A stretch of DNA of 64,000 bases from Prunus persica. Taxonomy: Eukaryota > Streptophyta > Magnoliopsida > Rosales > Rosaceae. Shown in pieces: positions 20,483-32,000 of this stretch. The notes under the pieces are model-generated. The model did no database searches and was not told where the DNA came from. It saw nothing but the letters and a program-made list of their open reading frames with translations. Positions within the stretch are counted from its first letter, which is position 1. The number at the start of each line of letters is the position of its first letter. The position numbers and the translations under genes were made by a program. The stretch covers positions 8,341,251 to 8,405,250 of the forward strand of contig NC_034009.1 of NCBI RefSeq assembly GCF_000346465.2, in the 5' to 3' direction.

Positions 20483-20746
20483 AAAGTATGAGGGTTAATT
20501 CCACATCATACTTTTAATAAAAGTAAATGTGCAGTAAAGTAAATTCATAAAGTATGAGGGTTAATTCCACATCATACTTTTAATAAAAGTAAATGTACAG
20601 TAAAGTAAATTCATAAAGTATGAGGGTTAATTCCACATCATACTTTTAATAAAAGTAAATGTGCAGTAAAGTAAATTCATAAAGTATGAGGGTTAATTCC
20701 ACATCATACTTTAAGTAAAAGTAAATGTGCTTGTATGGGCACTAAT
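20483..20746. repeat. 66-bp tandem repeat in the copia 1 leader
   Basis: Four clear copies with a 66-bp period (AAAGTATGAGGGTTAATTCC at 20483, 20549, 20615, 20681). Degenerate half-copies extend on both sides (about 20350-20870). They lie between the primer site and gag, where packaging signals usually sit. Confidence 0.9.
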
Positions 20747-21118
20747 TCTGCTCCATACTTTTAAATAAAAGTAAAGGCATGGACGATAAACCAGCGCCAC
20801 CCTTTTAAATAAATATTGCCGTATGGGTAATAAACCTACTCCATACTATAAATAAAATAAATGTGGGGATAAAAACCTCCACCTAATAAAATAAGAAAAA
20901 TGTTAGTATTAATAACGGTCTCCCACTGATAATATGTTTAGTATTACCAAGGGTCCATTTTTGTTAGTAGTTAGTAATAGAAAAGTGAATAGATATAGCA
21001 TATTATATTACCATCAACTTTTCATATATATATATATATATATATTATACAATGGTTAGTAGTATAAATAATAGTGTAGCACAAAAATTATACCTGAGAG
21101 CTTCTCGTGCTGATAACG

Positions 21119-21533
21119 TGTTATAAAACTAGAATAATCAGTTGATGAGAAGTACCACTGTAATATTGGGAGTGGAATTATATTTCTCTTTGTAGTGTTT
21201 ACACTGACAGAATTTCTCCTCAGATAGACTCCACTCTTTCTCTTCTCTCTGACTCTCACTCTTTCTCTTTCTCTCTTCCGTTCTTTCTTTCTTCACTCTT
21301 TCTTCTCTTCTCTTTGGTGTCTATTACAAGTGAATGAGTAAGCCTATTTATAGGCAAAGTAAAAGGCTTCTAATGGAGACATAATGATTTCTCCCCAACA
21401 TTATAATTTCATCTTTTGACTAATCATCCTACTTCTAACACCATCATTTCTTCTTTTGACTACCATACTTAATACAATCATTTTTCTTCCATCATTTCTC
21501 TTTATGTGGGCTTCACCAATATTATTTACAACA
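21119..21533 (-). repeat. 5' LTR of copia 1
   Basis: 415 bp, matching 14816-15230 apart from three transitions. Directly inside it (minus, from 21118) is CGTTATCAGCACGAGAAGC, the probable primer-binding site. A (TA)n run lies at about 21024-21047. Confidence 0.93.
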
Positions 21534-21658
21534 AAAACAAGCCCAGCGAGCACATATTAGATTTTTTTTTAAAAAACCCAAACATAAAATATAAAAAACA
21601 CGAAAACCAAGGGTCTGTCCCCACGACCCTTCATTCTCCATCAAACCTCCGCAAACCA

Positions 21659-22146
21659 TATCATAGAAGTACATTGTTAATACCATGTCATAAAAGTATA
21701 TTGTTAATACCATGTCATAAAAGTGCATTGTTAATACCATGCTATAGAAGTATATTGTTAATACAATTTCATAGAAAAACATTCTTAATACAATTTCGTA
21801 GAAAAACATTGTAAATACCATTTCATATAAAAAATCCAAAAAACCCTAACAAGAGATTCGATATCCTTTGCTGCCACCTCCAATTGTCCATAGTTTCACC
21901 AGATACAATCGCAAAGGCAAAAGGAAATACATTTACAAGAAAAAAAAAAGTACACTGTTAATACTATGTCACAGAAGTATATTGTTAATACTATGTCATA
22001 GAACTATTTTCCTAGTAAAAATCACATTTTGCATATCATAAAATTCAAGTGCACAGCCATATATAGAGCAAAATATAGAGCGTGCTTTGTTACTGAAAAT
22101 CTGTTAATACTATGCCATAGAAGTACACTGTTAATACTATGTTATA
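21659..22146. repeat. 27-bp minisatellite and scattered copies
   Basis: About six tandem copies of a 27-bp unit (tcataaaagtatattgttaa...) at 21659-21830, with more copies at 21947-22015 and 22100-22146. Because 27 is divisible by 3, both strands are open as nine-residue repeats (21506-21839); I read those as artefacts of the repeat. The rest of 21534-22421 shows no gene. Confidence 0.85.
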
Positions 22147-22386
22147 TAAATCAACTCAGTTGTAGGGTATGAACAGTATAACAGCTGTTCATACCACTTA
22201 CTGGAAGTTAACAACTGCTCATACGACTTACAGATAACAAATTGTATACAACAAATCAACTTACCAGCTTGTTGAAATTTACAAAAGTCATATATTAGAC
22301 CCACAACCACCCAAAAAGCCAAAATTGACTTGTTGCAAATGTCATATCAAAGCACAAAAAGATGACCACATGCGAGTTGCAAATCA

Positions 22387-22698
<312 letters not shown>

Positions 22699-23014
22699 TC
22701 ACTTAACACAGCTATACCTGATTATTAGTGTGTCAATTACTTCTTCAAGATACAAGAACAATGGGTGGGACACCAGGAAAAAACATTATAGTATTATACA
22801 AACCATGGCCAGACATGCTTCAAATGAAATACACAGGCAACTGTTCATTTTCTAGAATCATAACTGTATGAACCACTGCTTTTGTATTCAGCTCCAAAAC
22901 ACAAAATCATTGAGACCCATTCTAAATTGGAACACAAAATATTGAGGACCATTCATACAATAAAACTAGAAAATACTGAAATGAGCAATCAACATAAGAA
23001 TAAACGGTGAAAAT

Positions 23015-23143
23015 ATGTACATCAGAGGCGTCGCTGATGAGCTCACAAAGAAAGATCTCCTTGCTGCTGTAAAAGGTGTTGATGATCAAACTCAGAAGCT
23101 AGTTGCTCTCATGGATCAGGACCTGAGTCCACCTTTTGAGTTG
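23015..23143 (+). CDS. Possible small ORF of unknown function
   Basis: A 42-codon frame, ATG at 23015, reading KKDLLAAVKGVDDQTQKLV. Its composition looks protein-like (amphipathic helix), but it is short and overlaps the end of the small gene on the other strand by a few bases. It could be an exon remnant. I do not recognise it. Confidence 0.25.
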
Positions 23144-23683
23144 TAAAATGACTTTGCCGAGTTTGGCATATCCCGCTCTTCAAAGAAGAGCTTCTTCAAT
23201 GGCGGCTGCATAAAGGAGGAGGAAGCGGCAGTCCTTTTGGCTATGGAAAAATCATCGTCGTCAGCATCTGCGAACAAGAGATCCGGGTTGAAAATCGGGA
23301 ACACATGATGGATTTGGCCATTTCGGAATATATTGTCAGTGGAAATCGTCTTCATCTTCTTTCTTCTCGCAATCACCACCGGCGTCGGTGTTCTGAACAC
23401 CTTCGTCCGGTAATTGACACCTCAAATCTACAGAGTAGCCACATAACTCAATGAGCTTAACCATTAGCTCTGTTCATATTGAAAAAAATAGAAATTAGCA
23501 TCAAATTCAACGAAGAAACTGAAACTAAGTAGAAATTCAAGTAAATTTAGCAAAAATCAAAAGGAAAATAACGAATTGAAGCAGATGGAACAAACCTGCA
23601 AAGGAAATAAAGGCATCGGCTGTGAGAACACGTGTGAGGCCACTTATGTAACGGAGATTGTCGTCGGTCATGTGTTGGTCCAT
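23116..23683 (-). CDS. Small two-exon gene of unknown function
   Basis: Exon 1 (23596-23683, ATG at 23683, MDQHMTDDNLRYISG) and exon 2 (23116-23420) join across a 175-bp intron with a GT donor (gcag|gtttgt) and AG acceptor (tttgag|gtgtc). The phases agree and give about 130 residues with no internal stop. The protein has a basic patch (ARRKKMK), an acidic run (FADADDDDF) and PPLKKLFFEER near the end; no membrane segment. I do not recognise the family. Element B inserted 115 bp upstream of the ATG, so its promoter is now separated from it by 11.7 kb. Confidence 0.5.
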
Positions 23684-23802
23684 GGGTTTGAGACTGTTTG
23701 GTTTACTTTGAAGGCATAGAGAGGGAAGAAGGGAGAGAACAGAGCAGATATGGTGGTTTGAAGCAGGAGAGGGGCTTGAGGCTTCAAACCTAAGGGAGGC
23801 TT

Positions 23803-24307
23803 TGTTGATGCTCAAAATGGCCCGGCCAATATTGAGTCCAACTTAGTGATTAGATGTGCTGAGTCTTCAGCAGAGAAGAAGGCTGAGGCCCTTGGTGAAA
23901 TGGGTTGGTGAGAGACCTGTAGAAGGTAAAAGAGGAGAAGCAATCGTTAAGCTTCGGACACCGGTGTGGTGCCGGCCGAAGGCTCTCCGATGCCTAAGTC
24001 AGTTACAAGTAGTAATTCTGGCAGAGTAACAGTAAAAGTGGGAGAATAGTCGTTCTTTGTACCTGGGTACTGTTCCCTATTTATAGGGAGGTGAAAGTAG
24101 GAGTTTTGCACAAAGTTCCAATGTGGGACTTTGTGCAAGCCATTGTGGTGGCGACACGTGTCCTGGAGATTAGGTTTGGCAGCTGAGAGCTTCGGCAGGT
24201 GTCTGGCACCTCGGAAGTGTGTCTTCCTTCGGCATGGGAGAAGGCGTGGCTGCCTTGGTGCTAGTCGCTTTGATGCTGGGTCTGCTCGGTTCATTATGGT
24301 GTAAACA
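23803..24307 (-). repeat. 3' LTR of element B
   Basis: 505 bp. It contains the palindromic TATA region ccctatttataggg (about 24078-24091) and the conserved leader block at 23954-24004. Confidence 0.95.
23954..24004 (-). promoter_or_regulatory. Conserved leader block with palindrome, element B LTR
   Basis: On the minus strand GACTTAGGCATCGGAGAGCC is followed by TTCGGCC and the perfect palindrome ACACCGGTGT (23958-23967). The block matches that of element A, while flanking LTR sequence does not. It lies about 80-90 bp downstream of the TATA-like sequence, so within the RNA. The 5' LTR copy is at 35132-35182. Confidence 0.6.
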
Positions 24308-24584
24308 GTAGTCCCCCAAGTTCGCGGTCGAGAAGTAACTTCTGGGTTGGGAACTTGTGAGCTTTTGTAATTGTAACCGAGCATTCCAGCTTCATTGGGA
24401 GCCGCAGGGCACTCCCTAGTCCCCCAAGTTGGCAAGCTAGGAGTTGCGTCAACACATAGTAGCTGGGTACCTGGGTACTTGGGCATGTTGCAGATAGGGT
24501 GGGAGCTGGGTCCCTAGGGGAGCCAGACCTTCGAGGGAGCCGGGTACTTTGAAAATTTTGGAGACTCCAATTCTTTCATGGCTC

Positions 24585-25850
24585 CTGCCGTTCGGCAAGG
24601 GTATGGCTCCTTTTTTTTTTTTTTTTTTTTTTTTTTTGGGAAATGGCTGGGGCCATTAAGGGATTTTTGGACCTCCTCACAAAGCCTCCACGGGCCTTGC
24701 CGTTCGGCAAGGGTCTAGCAAAATAATATTTTTTTGTTTTGAANNNNNNNNNNNNNNNNNNNNNNNNNNNNNNNNNNNNNNNNNNNNNNNNNNNNNNNNN
24801 NNNNNNNNNNNNNNNNNNNNNNNNNNNNNNNNNNNNNNNNNNNNNNNNNNNNNNNNNNNNNNNNNNNNNNNNNNNNNNNNNNNNNNNNNNNNNNNNNNNN
24901 NNNNNNNNNNNNNNNNNNNNNNNNNNNNNNNNNNNNNNNNNNNNNNNNNNNNNNNNNNNNNNNNNNNNNNNNNNNNNNNNNNNNNNNNNNNNNNNNNNNN
25001 NNNNNNNNNNNNNNNNNNNNNNNNNNNNNNNNNNNNNNNNNNNNNNNNNNNNNNNNNNNNNNNNNNNNNNNNNNNNNNNNNNNNNNNNNNNNNNNNNNNN
25101 NNNNNNNNNNNNNNNNNNNNNNNNNNNNNNNNNNNNNNNNNNNNNNNNNNNNNNNNNNNNNNNNNNNNNNNNNNNNNNNNNNNNNNNNNNNNNNNNNNNN
25201 NNNNNNNNNNNNNNNNNNNNNNNNNNNNNNNNNNNNNNNNNNNNNNNNNNNNNNNNNNNNNNNNNNNNNNNNNNNNNNNNNNNNNNNNNNNNNNNNNNNN
25301 NNNNNNNNNNNNNNNNNNNNNNNNNNNNNNNNNNNNNNNNNNNNNNNNNNNNNNNNNNNNNNNNNNNNNNNNNNNNNNNNNNNNNNNNNNNNNNNNNNNN
25401 NNNNNNNNNNNNNNNNNNNNNNNNNNNNNNNNNNNNNNNNNNNNNNNNNNNNNNNNNNNNNNNNNNNNNNNNNNNNNNNNNNNNNNNNNNNNNNNNNNNN
25501 NNNNNNNNNNNNNNNNNNNNNNNNNNNNNNNNNNNNNNNNNNNNNNNNNNNNNNNNNNNNNNNNNNNNNNNNNNNNNNNNNNNNNNNNNNNNNNNNNNNN
25601 NNNNNNNNNNNNNNNNNNNNNNNNNNNNNNNNNNNNNNNNNNNNNNNNNNNNNTGCCGTTCGGCAAGGGTGTCTTGAGCAGGTTTTTATTTGGACCGTTG
25701 TGTTGATCAAATTTGGGTCTTGGCCTTGGACAATTTTGGGCCCTAGCCCTGTAATAAGATTGGGCTTATGAAATAGGCTAGGACACTTGAAATTTTGGGG
25801 CTCCATTTTGTTTTTGCACGGGCCTTGCCGTTCGGCAAGGTCCCTAAATT
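24585..25850. repeat. Hairpin-containing repeats around a large assembly gap
   Basis: TGCCGTTCGGCAAGG occurs at about 24588, 24698, 25654 and 25828; with flanking bases it forms an 8-bp stem, CCTTGCCG-TT-CGGCAAGG. Two copies lie on each side of the 910-base run of N (24744-25653). A T-run of 27 bases lies at 24611-24637. This is the same place in the element as the 97-bp array of element A, so a collapsed tandem array is likely. Confidence 0.65.
24744..25653. other. Assembly gap, 910 N
   Basis: A run of N. Any reading frame across it is meaningless. Two further gaps of exactly 100 N lie at 26528-26627 and 28523-28622, probably of unknown true size, inside the antisense gene. Confidence 0.99.
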
Positions 25851-25989
25851 TCTCACAATTGTTTTTGTTTCTTGCTTGTATATTTGAAAATTGAATTTCA
25901 AATTGTGTGTAGGTACAAGGGATTTAGGAGGGAATATGAAAGGGTGCTAGGGTTTGCCCGTGAAACGAGGCGTGGTACCCTTAGTTGGC

Positions 25990-25997
25990 TATTTAAA
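25990..25997 (+). promoter_or_regulatory. Candidate TATA box for the element B antisense gene
   Basis: TATTTAAA on the plus strand, about 395 bp before the ATG of the antisense gene and about 160 bp before the donor of its 5' UTR intron (26151, aag|gttaga). Position and strand fit an independent Pol II promoter inside the element. Confidence 0.5.
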
Positions 25998-26385
25998 GGA
26001 ACTTGGGTGGTGAAGGCATCACACTTGGCTTGAGTTGAGAAAAATTGTGAGAATTTGAGGAGGAGGAGAAGAGATTTCCGGCGAAGGTTTTGTGGTGGTG
26101 CTTGTGGCTGAGGTGATTTCCGGCGACTTGTACGTGGTGGTACGAACAAGGTTAGACCTTATTTCGCTTGAACTTTTGAATTGAAATGTCTTGTTTTGCA
26201 TGAACATGTTGAAGGTTAGGAAGAACACATTGAACATGAGCATGAACATGATGAACATGTTGAACATATGTATGAACATGTAGAATTCTTGCCTGGTATG
26301 AAGATTTGGCAAATTCTTGTTGTTGTGGTTCGATCCTCTCTGCATGTGCATTTAGTTCCTTTTTCTTGTTTTTCCATATTTGTAG

Positions 26386-28693
26386 ATGTCTGAAAGTTCT
26401 GATAGGGAAAGTCTTGACCCCCCTGCCTTCGGCGGGGATGATACTGAGAGTCAAGAGCCGAGTCAATATATATGTTCTGAGAGGAAGTTCAGAGACAGAG
26501 GGTATGGTGGAAGGAACCATAGAAAGTNNNNNNNNNNNNNNNNNNNNNNNNNNNNNNNNNNNNNNNNNNNNNNNNNNNNNNNNNNNNNNNNNNNNNNNNN
26601 NNNNNNNNNNNNNNNNNNNNNNNNNNNATAGAGTTAGAGGCTGTAGCAAATCGGGTTCTAGCCTTGCCTCAGACGCAAGAAGTGGGTTCGAGCAACCAGG
26701 CATCACCATCAGGGTCTGTGGGTATAGCCGTGGCGTCGGTGTCAGAGGGATTAGACATCCGGGTTGGTGTCCCGTTGCCGAGGCGGAATACACTTACAGA
26801 AGCGAAATTGGCCCAGCTACGAACAGATTTTTGTGTGCCAGCCTATGTGGGTTTGAGGTTACCCACTGAGGCTGATGTAGTCAGATATCCCTCGGATGGC
26901 TCCGTGATGATTTTTACAGATATGTATCGGCACGGCTTCAGACTACCGTTTCATCCGTGGGTTCAGATGATGTTGGCCAAGTTGGGGTATGCACCGGGGC
27001 AGTATAATCCCAACTTTTGGATTCTTCTTCATGGGGTGTATATCGCCTGGTGGTTGGCTGGGTTAGGGGAGCCAACGTTTGAGCAGTTCATGTACCTGTA
27101 CTCCATTTCGAAGCAACAAGGGAATTTTGGCTGGGTACAGGCCAATTGCCGAAAGGCGAAGGAGAGGGGCTACTTTATTGGACACAAGCCCACAACGCAA
27201 AAGTCCTGGAGGAACAGGTGGTGTTTGGCCTATGGGGACTGGGAATGTCCTCCAGGGAAGAGCGTTGTCCAGCACATTCCTACCCACTTCCAGTCTATAG
27301 GTCCTTGCCCCATCCCTTAAGATTGTCCAATGCCTGATTGTGTTGTTTTGGCTCCTATTTTTGGTTCTGTACTTCCTCTGTGCCAGTGTAAATGGCTAAG
27401 TAGTTTCGAACTCTTGATGCAGGTTCAGTGAAGTGGGGCCCTATCTCCAAGGAGCAAGAAGACGAAGTTGAGTGGGTGAGGGCGCAGCTATCAGAGACTG
27501 AGCGTGAGTGCGGGAACCTAGTCACGCAGAAGAATTTGTTTGAGTCCGGACTGCTGCAAGGAAGTAAGTACCTGGGTTATCTTTTTGTTGTGTGCTGAGC
27601 CTTTGTAAGTTTGAGTAATAGAATTGCTTTGTTTGTTTTGACAGTGGCTGGCATCATAAGGGGGAGCACGAAGGTGGCCGTAGACATTGATGAGGCCGAG
27701 ATGCAGAAGCGGCTGAGGGAGTCTCAGGCCAAGAAAGCTGAGAAAAGTGCTGGAAAACGACCCAGGGATGATGATGAGGGTCGGGTCGAGGACGTGCTGG
27801 GGAAGAGGAAGGCTTTGGAGGAGGCTCATTAGCATGTGATGGGGGCAGGGCCGAGGCTTCCGCCCTTTGATCTGCAGGCACCGCCGAAGCTACCTTTCGG
27901 CATGGAGGATGTGTTCGCTGAAGGGGTAGAGAAGGTAGACTTCGGCAGGCTACGCCAGCAGAAGAAGGAGGTCAACCTGGCTATGCACCGGCAGGAGGTG
28001 CCCTTAGTGAACGTCTTCCTGGAAGGCGTGAAGAGCGACCCTGAGGCCTTGGCGAGGACTCCAGCTTCTTCCTTCATTGACCGGGCCCAAAAGACGATCC
28101 TCACCTCTGCCTATGTAAGTGTTTAGGCCCTTTTTGAATGTACCTGTGTTGGATTATTTTTGTGTGGATTGACTAACATGGTTTTGGTTTTGCAGGCCTT
28201 TGGCGAGATGTACGTCAGCATGGCCAAGGCTGACAAGGAGATCCAGAGGTTGAAGAGGCGGGATGAGCTAGCCAAGAGCAAAATGGCGGAGGCGCAGGAG
28301 GCCATCCGAGAGAAGAACACCTTGCTGGTTCAAAAGGCGGCCCTGGCCAAGGAGGTGGAGGAGCTGAAGAGATCTAGGGCCGAGGAGGTGGCTGCTGCCC
28401 GAGCCGAGGCGATTGAGTCCTTCCGATCCTCAGAGGAGCTGAAGAGCTATATCATGGACCGACTGGTTGATGAGCAGCTTCGCTGGATTACAAAGATCCT
28501 CCACACAACTAGCGGATTCTAGNNNNNNNNNNNNNNNNNNNNNNNNNNNNNNNNNNNNNNNNNNNNNNNNNNNNNNNNNNNNNNNNNNNNNNNNNNNNNN
28601 NNNNNNNNNNNNNNNNNNNNNNCTGCTGATGCTAGCGCCCCGACACCAGAGGCTGAGCCGGCTACTGAGGATGCCCCTTCGACCGAGTCCTGA
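26386..28693 (+). CDS. Multi-exon antisense accessory gene of element B (aORF)
   Basis: It runs opposite and convergent to gag-pol. A 5' UTR intron (26151-26385, acceptor tttgtag) ends directly before the ATG. Coding exons are 26386-27300 (interrupted by 100 N), 27423-27563, 27645-28114 and 28196-28693 (interrupted by 100 N). All introns are GT-AG with matching phases. Exon 1 encodes a region resembling the plant 'putative gypsy type transposon' domain (PF04195-like: FRLPFHPWVQMMLAKLGYAP, then WRNRWCLAYGDWECPPG). Later exons give a basic KRPRDDDEGR segment, a long coiled coil (EIQRLKRRDELAKSKMAEAQ) and an acidic proline-rich tail. Defects: an in-frame TAG at 27830-27832, and a TAG at 28520-28522 touching the gap, which may be an assembly effect. 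Likely a nuclear accessory protein of the element; function unknown. Confidence 0.75.
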
Positions 28694-29015
28694 AGGCGTT
28701 GCTTCGTGATGTGTATAGCTATTTTGTACTCTAGTGAATGTGTTGGAACACTTGTTTGTTTTGTTTATTTTGGTTATGTATGAATTGTCCTTGCCTGGAG
28801 CAAGGCTGTTTTTATTTATGATATGAACTTAGCTTGATATCAATTGTGTTAAAAATGATAACAATGTGAGTTCATGAGAATGAGCCTGAGTCAGGCATTT
28901 CATTGAAATAGATGCCGAAAGGCAAAAGGCACAAGTGGTCTAGGGTCTAGATACCTTACGTCTAACTTACAGTAAATAATCAAGACCAAAGTATTGTCCT
29001 AGGGTCTAGATATGT

Positions 29016-32000
29016 TTACTTGTAATAGTACTTGAGGTGGTCAGCATTCCAGGGGTGAGGCAGTGTCTTGCCTGTGGAATCGCGAAGCTGATAAGAGCCA
29101 GGACGGCAGATTTTGATAATCTCGTAAAGACCTTCCCATGTAGGACCGAGGGTACCTTCGTTAGGATTTTTGGTAGCCAAGGAAACCTTGCGCATGACCC
29201 AGTCCCCCATTTTGAAAGCACGGGGCTTGACTCGGGAGTCATAGTATTTGGCGATGCCTTGCTTGTACGCGGCATTGCGCATGCTCGATTGGTCCCGGAG
29301 TTCGTCAATAAAGTCGAGGTTGAGGGCCAACTGCTCGTCATTGGCCGTGGCATCGTAAGTGGAGGTTCGGTATGTGGGCTGGCCAATCTCTACTGGAGCC
29401 ACGGCCTCGGTTCCAAATGATAGGGAGAACGGCGTTTCACCCGTGGATGTGCGGAAGGTGGTGCGGTAGGACCAGAGTACTTCTGGGAGTAGTTCTGGCC
29501 AGCAGCCCTTGGCTTTGTCAAGTTTTGTCTTGAGGGTCTTCTTGATGATTTTGTTCACGGCTTCGACCTGGCCATTGGACTGTGGATGGGCTGAGGAGGC
29601 GAAACACAGACGAATCTTGAGGTTGGAACAAAATTGTTTGAATTTGGCGTTGTCAAATTGCCGGCCATTGTCGGTGACGATGGAGTTGGGGATGCCGAAG
29701 CGACATACAATGTTTTGCCACACAAAGGATTCGATGCGAGCCGCAGTGATGGTGGCCAAGGCCTCGGCCTCAGCCCACTTGGTGAAGTAGTCCACGGCCA
29801 CAACTGCATACTTGACTTGGCCCTTGCCCTCTGGCATCGGTCCAATGAGATCCAGTCCCCATTGGGCAAATGGCCAAGGGCTGACCATTGCAGTCAACGG
29901 TTCAGCTGGGAGTTGTGGGATGTTGGCGAATCGCTGACACTTGTCGCATTTCTGGGTGAAGGCCTGGGCGTCCGTGTGGAGTGAAGGCCAGAAGTATCCT
30001 TGGCGGATTGCCTTATGGGATAGCGAGCGTGCGCCCGAGTGGTTGCCGCAGATGCCTTCATGGATTTCTCGGAGGACATAGTGACCCTCCTCTGGAGTCA
30101 GGCATCGGAGGTATGGAAGACTGAAACCCCGCTTGTATAAGGAGCCGTTAATGATCAGGTAACGGGCAGAGCGATGGCGTACGCGTCGTGCTTCTGCCGG
30201 ATTAGCCGGTAGTGTTTGGTTCTGTAAGAACTGGAGGATGGGGTCCATCCATGTGGGGCTGTGATCAATAGTGCAGATGAGTGGGGCTTGTGTGCTGGGC
30301 TGGGCCAAAAACTCGATGTGGATGTGGCGACCCAGTCCCTGCTCCAAGGCTGATGCCAACCTGGCTAGTGCATTGGCATGGCTATTCTCGGAGCGCGGCA
30401 CTTGCTTGAGAGAGTGGGCGTGGAAGGTCGCCAGCAGGTGCCGAGCGTGCTGGAGGTAGGCCGTCATAGAGGGATCCTTAGCCGTGAAGTCCTGGTTGAC
30501 CTGGTGGACCACGAGTTGTGAATCGCTAAATATCTGAATTTGCCTGGCATCCATCTCTTTGGCTAATCGAAGACCAGCTATGAGTGCTTCGTATTCGGCC
30601 TCATTGTTGGAGGCTTGGAATTTGAAGCGAAGGGCGTACTCGAGGGCAACCTTGTCTGGGGAGATGAGAACGAGGCCGGCCCCACAGCCCTGGGCATTAG
30701 AAGAGCCGTCTACGAATAAGGTCCACAGGGGCTGGGTTAGGTCGAGATTGCCTTCGGTGGGGGTTTGGTCCTGGCTTGAAGGGGGATTGGGTTCGGTTAT
30801 GAGCTGGGTAGCTGCGGAAGCTTGGGGATCCGTGAATTCGGATAGGAAGTCAGCAACGGCCTGGCCCCTCATAGCCGGGCGGGGTTTGTAATGAATATCA
30901 AACTCGCCCAGTTCAATGGCCCATTTGACCAGCCTCCCAGAGGTTTCTGGGTTCTGCAACACCTGTCGGAGTGGTTGGTTGGTTAAGACATGGATGGTGT
31001 GAGCTTGGAAATATGGTCGAAGGCGTCTTGCCGAGACGACCAGGGCGAACGCCAATTTTTCGATGTCTGGGTACCGAACTTCGGCATCTTGCAATGCTTT
31101 ACTAACATAATGCACTGGGTGCTCCGCGTTATCTTTTGATCGGACGAGCACAGAGCTAACAGCCGAAGCTGAGATGGAGAGATAAATCACGAGGATGTCT
31201 CCGTGCTCAGGGGTTGACAATAAAGGGGCCCGGCCCATATACTTCTTGAGCTCGCTGAAAGCCGTGTCGCATTCAGCAGTCCAAGTGATGTTTCTTTTGG
31301 TGCCTTTAAGGGCCTTGAAGAATGGGGCGCAGCGGTCGGTGGCTTTGGAGATAAATCTGGTCAGGGCTGCGACACGCCCTGTAAGGCTTTGGATATCCTT
31401 GACCGTCTTAGGTATTGTCATATCTAAGATGGCCTGGATCTTTTCTGGATTGGCCTCAATGCCCCTCTGGCTGATCATGAAGCCAAGGAATTTTCCGGAA
31501 GCCGCCCCGAAAGCACATTTGGTGGGGTTAAGCCTCATTTTGTATTGCTTCAGGATGGTGAACATGGCAGAGAGGTTGGGGATGTGCTGGTCAGCCGTGC
31601 GACTCTTGACTAGCATGTCATCGACATAGACCTCCATGGTATTGCCAATCAGTGGGGCGAAGAGCTGATTCACCAGACGCTGATAAGTAGCCCCGGCGTT
31701 TTTGAGGCCAAAGGGCATCACCTTATAGCAGTAGAGGCCGCGGTCCGTAATGAAAGAGGTGTGGGCCTGATCTTCGGGGTGCATGAAGATCTGGTTGTAA
31801 CCTGAATAAGCATCCATGAAGCTAAGGAGGGCGTGGCCGGCTGTGGCGTCGACTAGCTGGTCAATACGGGGTAGCGGGAAGCTGTCCTTTGGGCAAGCCC
31901 GATTAAGGTTGGTGTAGTCGACACACATGCGCCAGCCCTTTCTTGGCTTGCGGACCATCACGACATTAGCCAGCCATGTAGGATAGTCAACCTCCCTGAT

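Larger units (their letters stand above)
14816..21533 (-). mobile_element. Ty1/copia LTR retrotransposon (copia 1)
   Basis: Two 415-bp LTRs (14816-15230 and 21119-21533) with ends TGTTGTAA...ATAACA on the minus strand and a perfect 5-bp duplication aaaac (14811-14815, 21534-21538). I see three differences between the LTRs, so it is young. On the minus strand the order is LTR, primer site, 66-bp repeat leader, gag, protease, integrase, RT, RNase H, polypurine tract, LTR. Integrase before RT defines Ty1/copia. pol is split over several frames, so the copy is not autonomous. Confidence 0.95.

Noticed and set aside
21506..21839. Frames of 102 and 105 codons on opposite strands with nine-residue repeats
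   Set aside because: Produced by the 27-bp minisatellite; there is no start context or other sign of a gene.
24677..25806. Long frames of 312-363 codons on both strands
   Set aside because: They consist almost entirely of the 910-N assembly gap.
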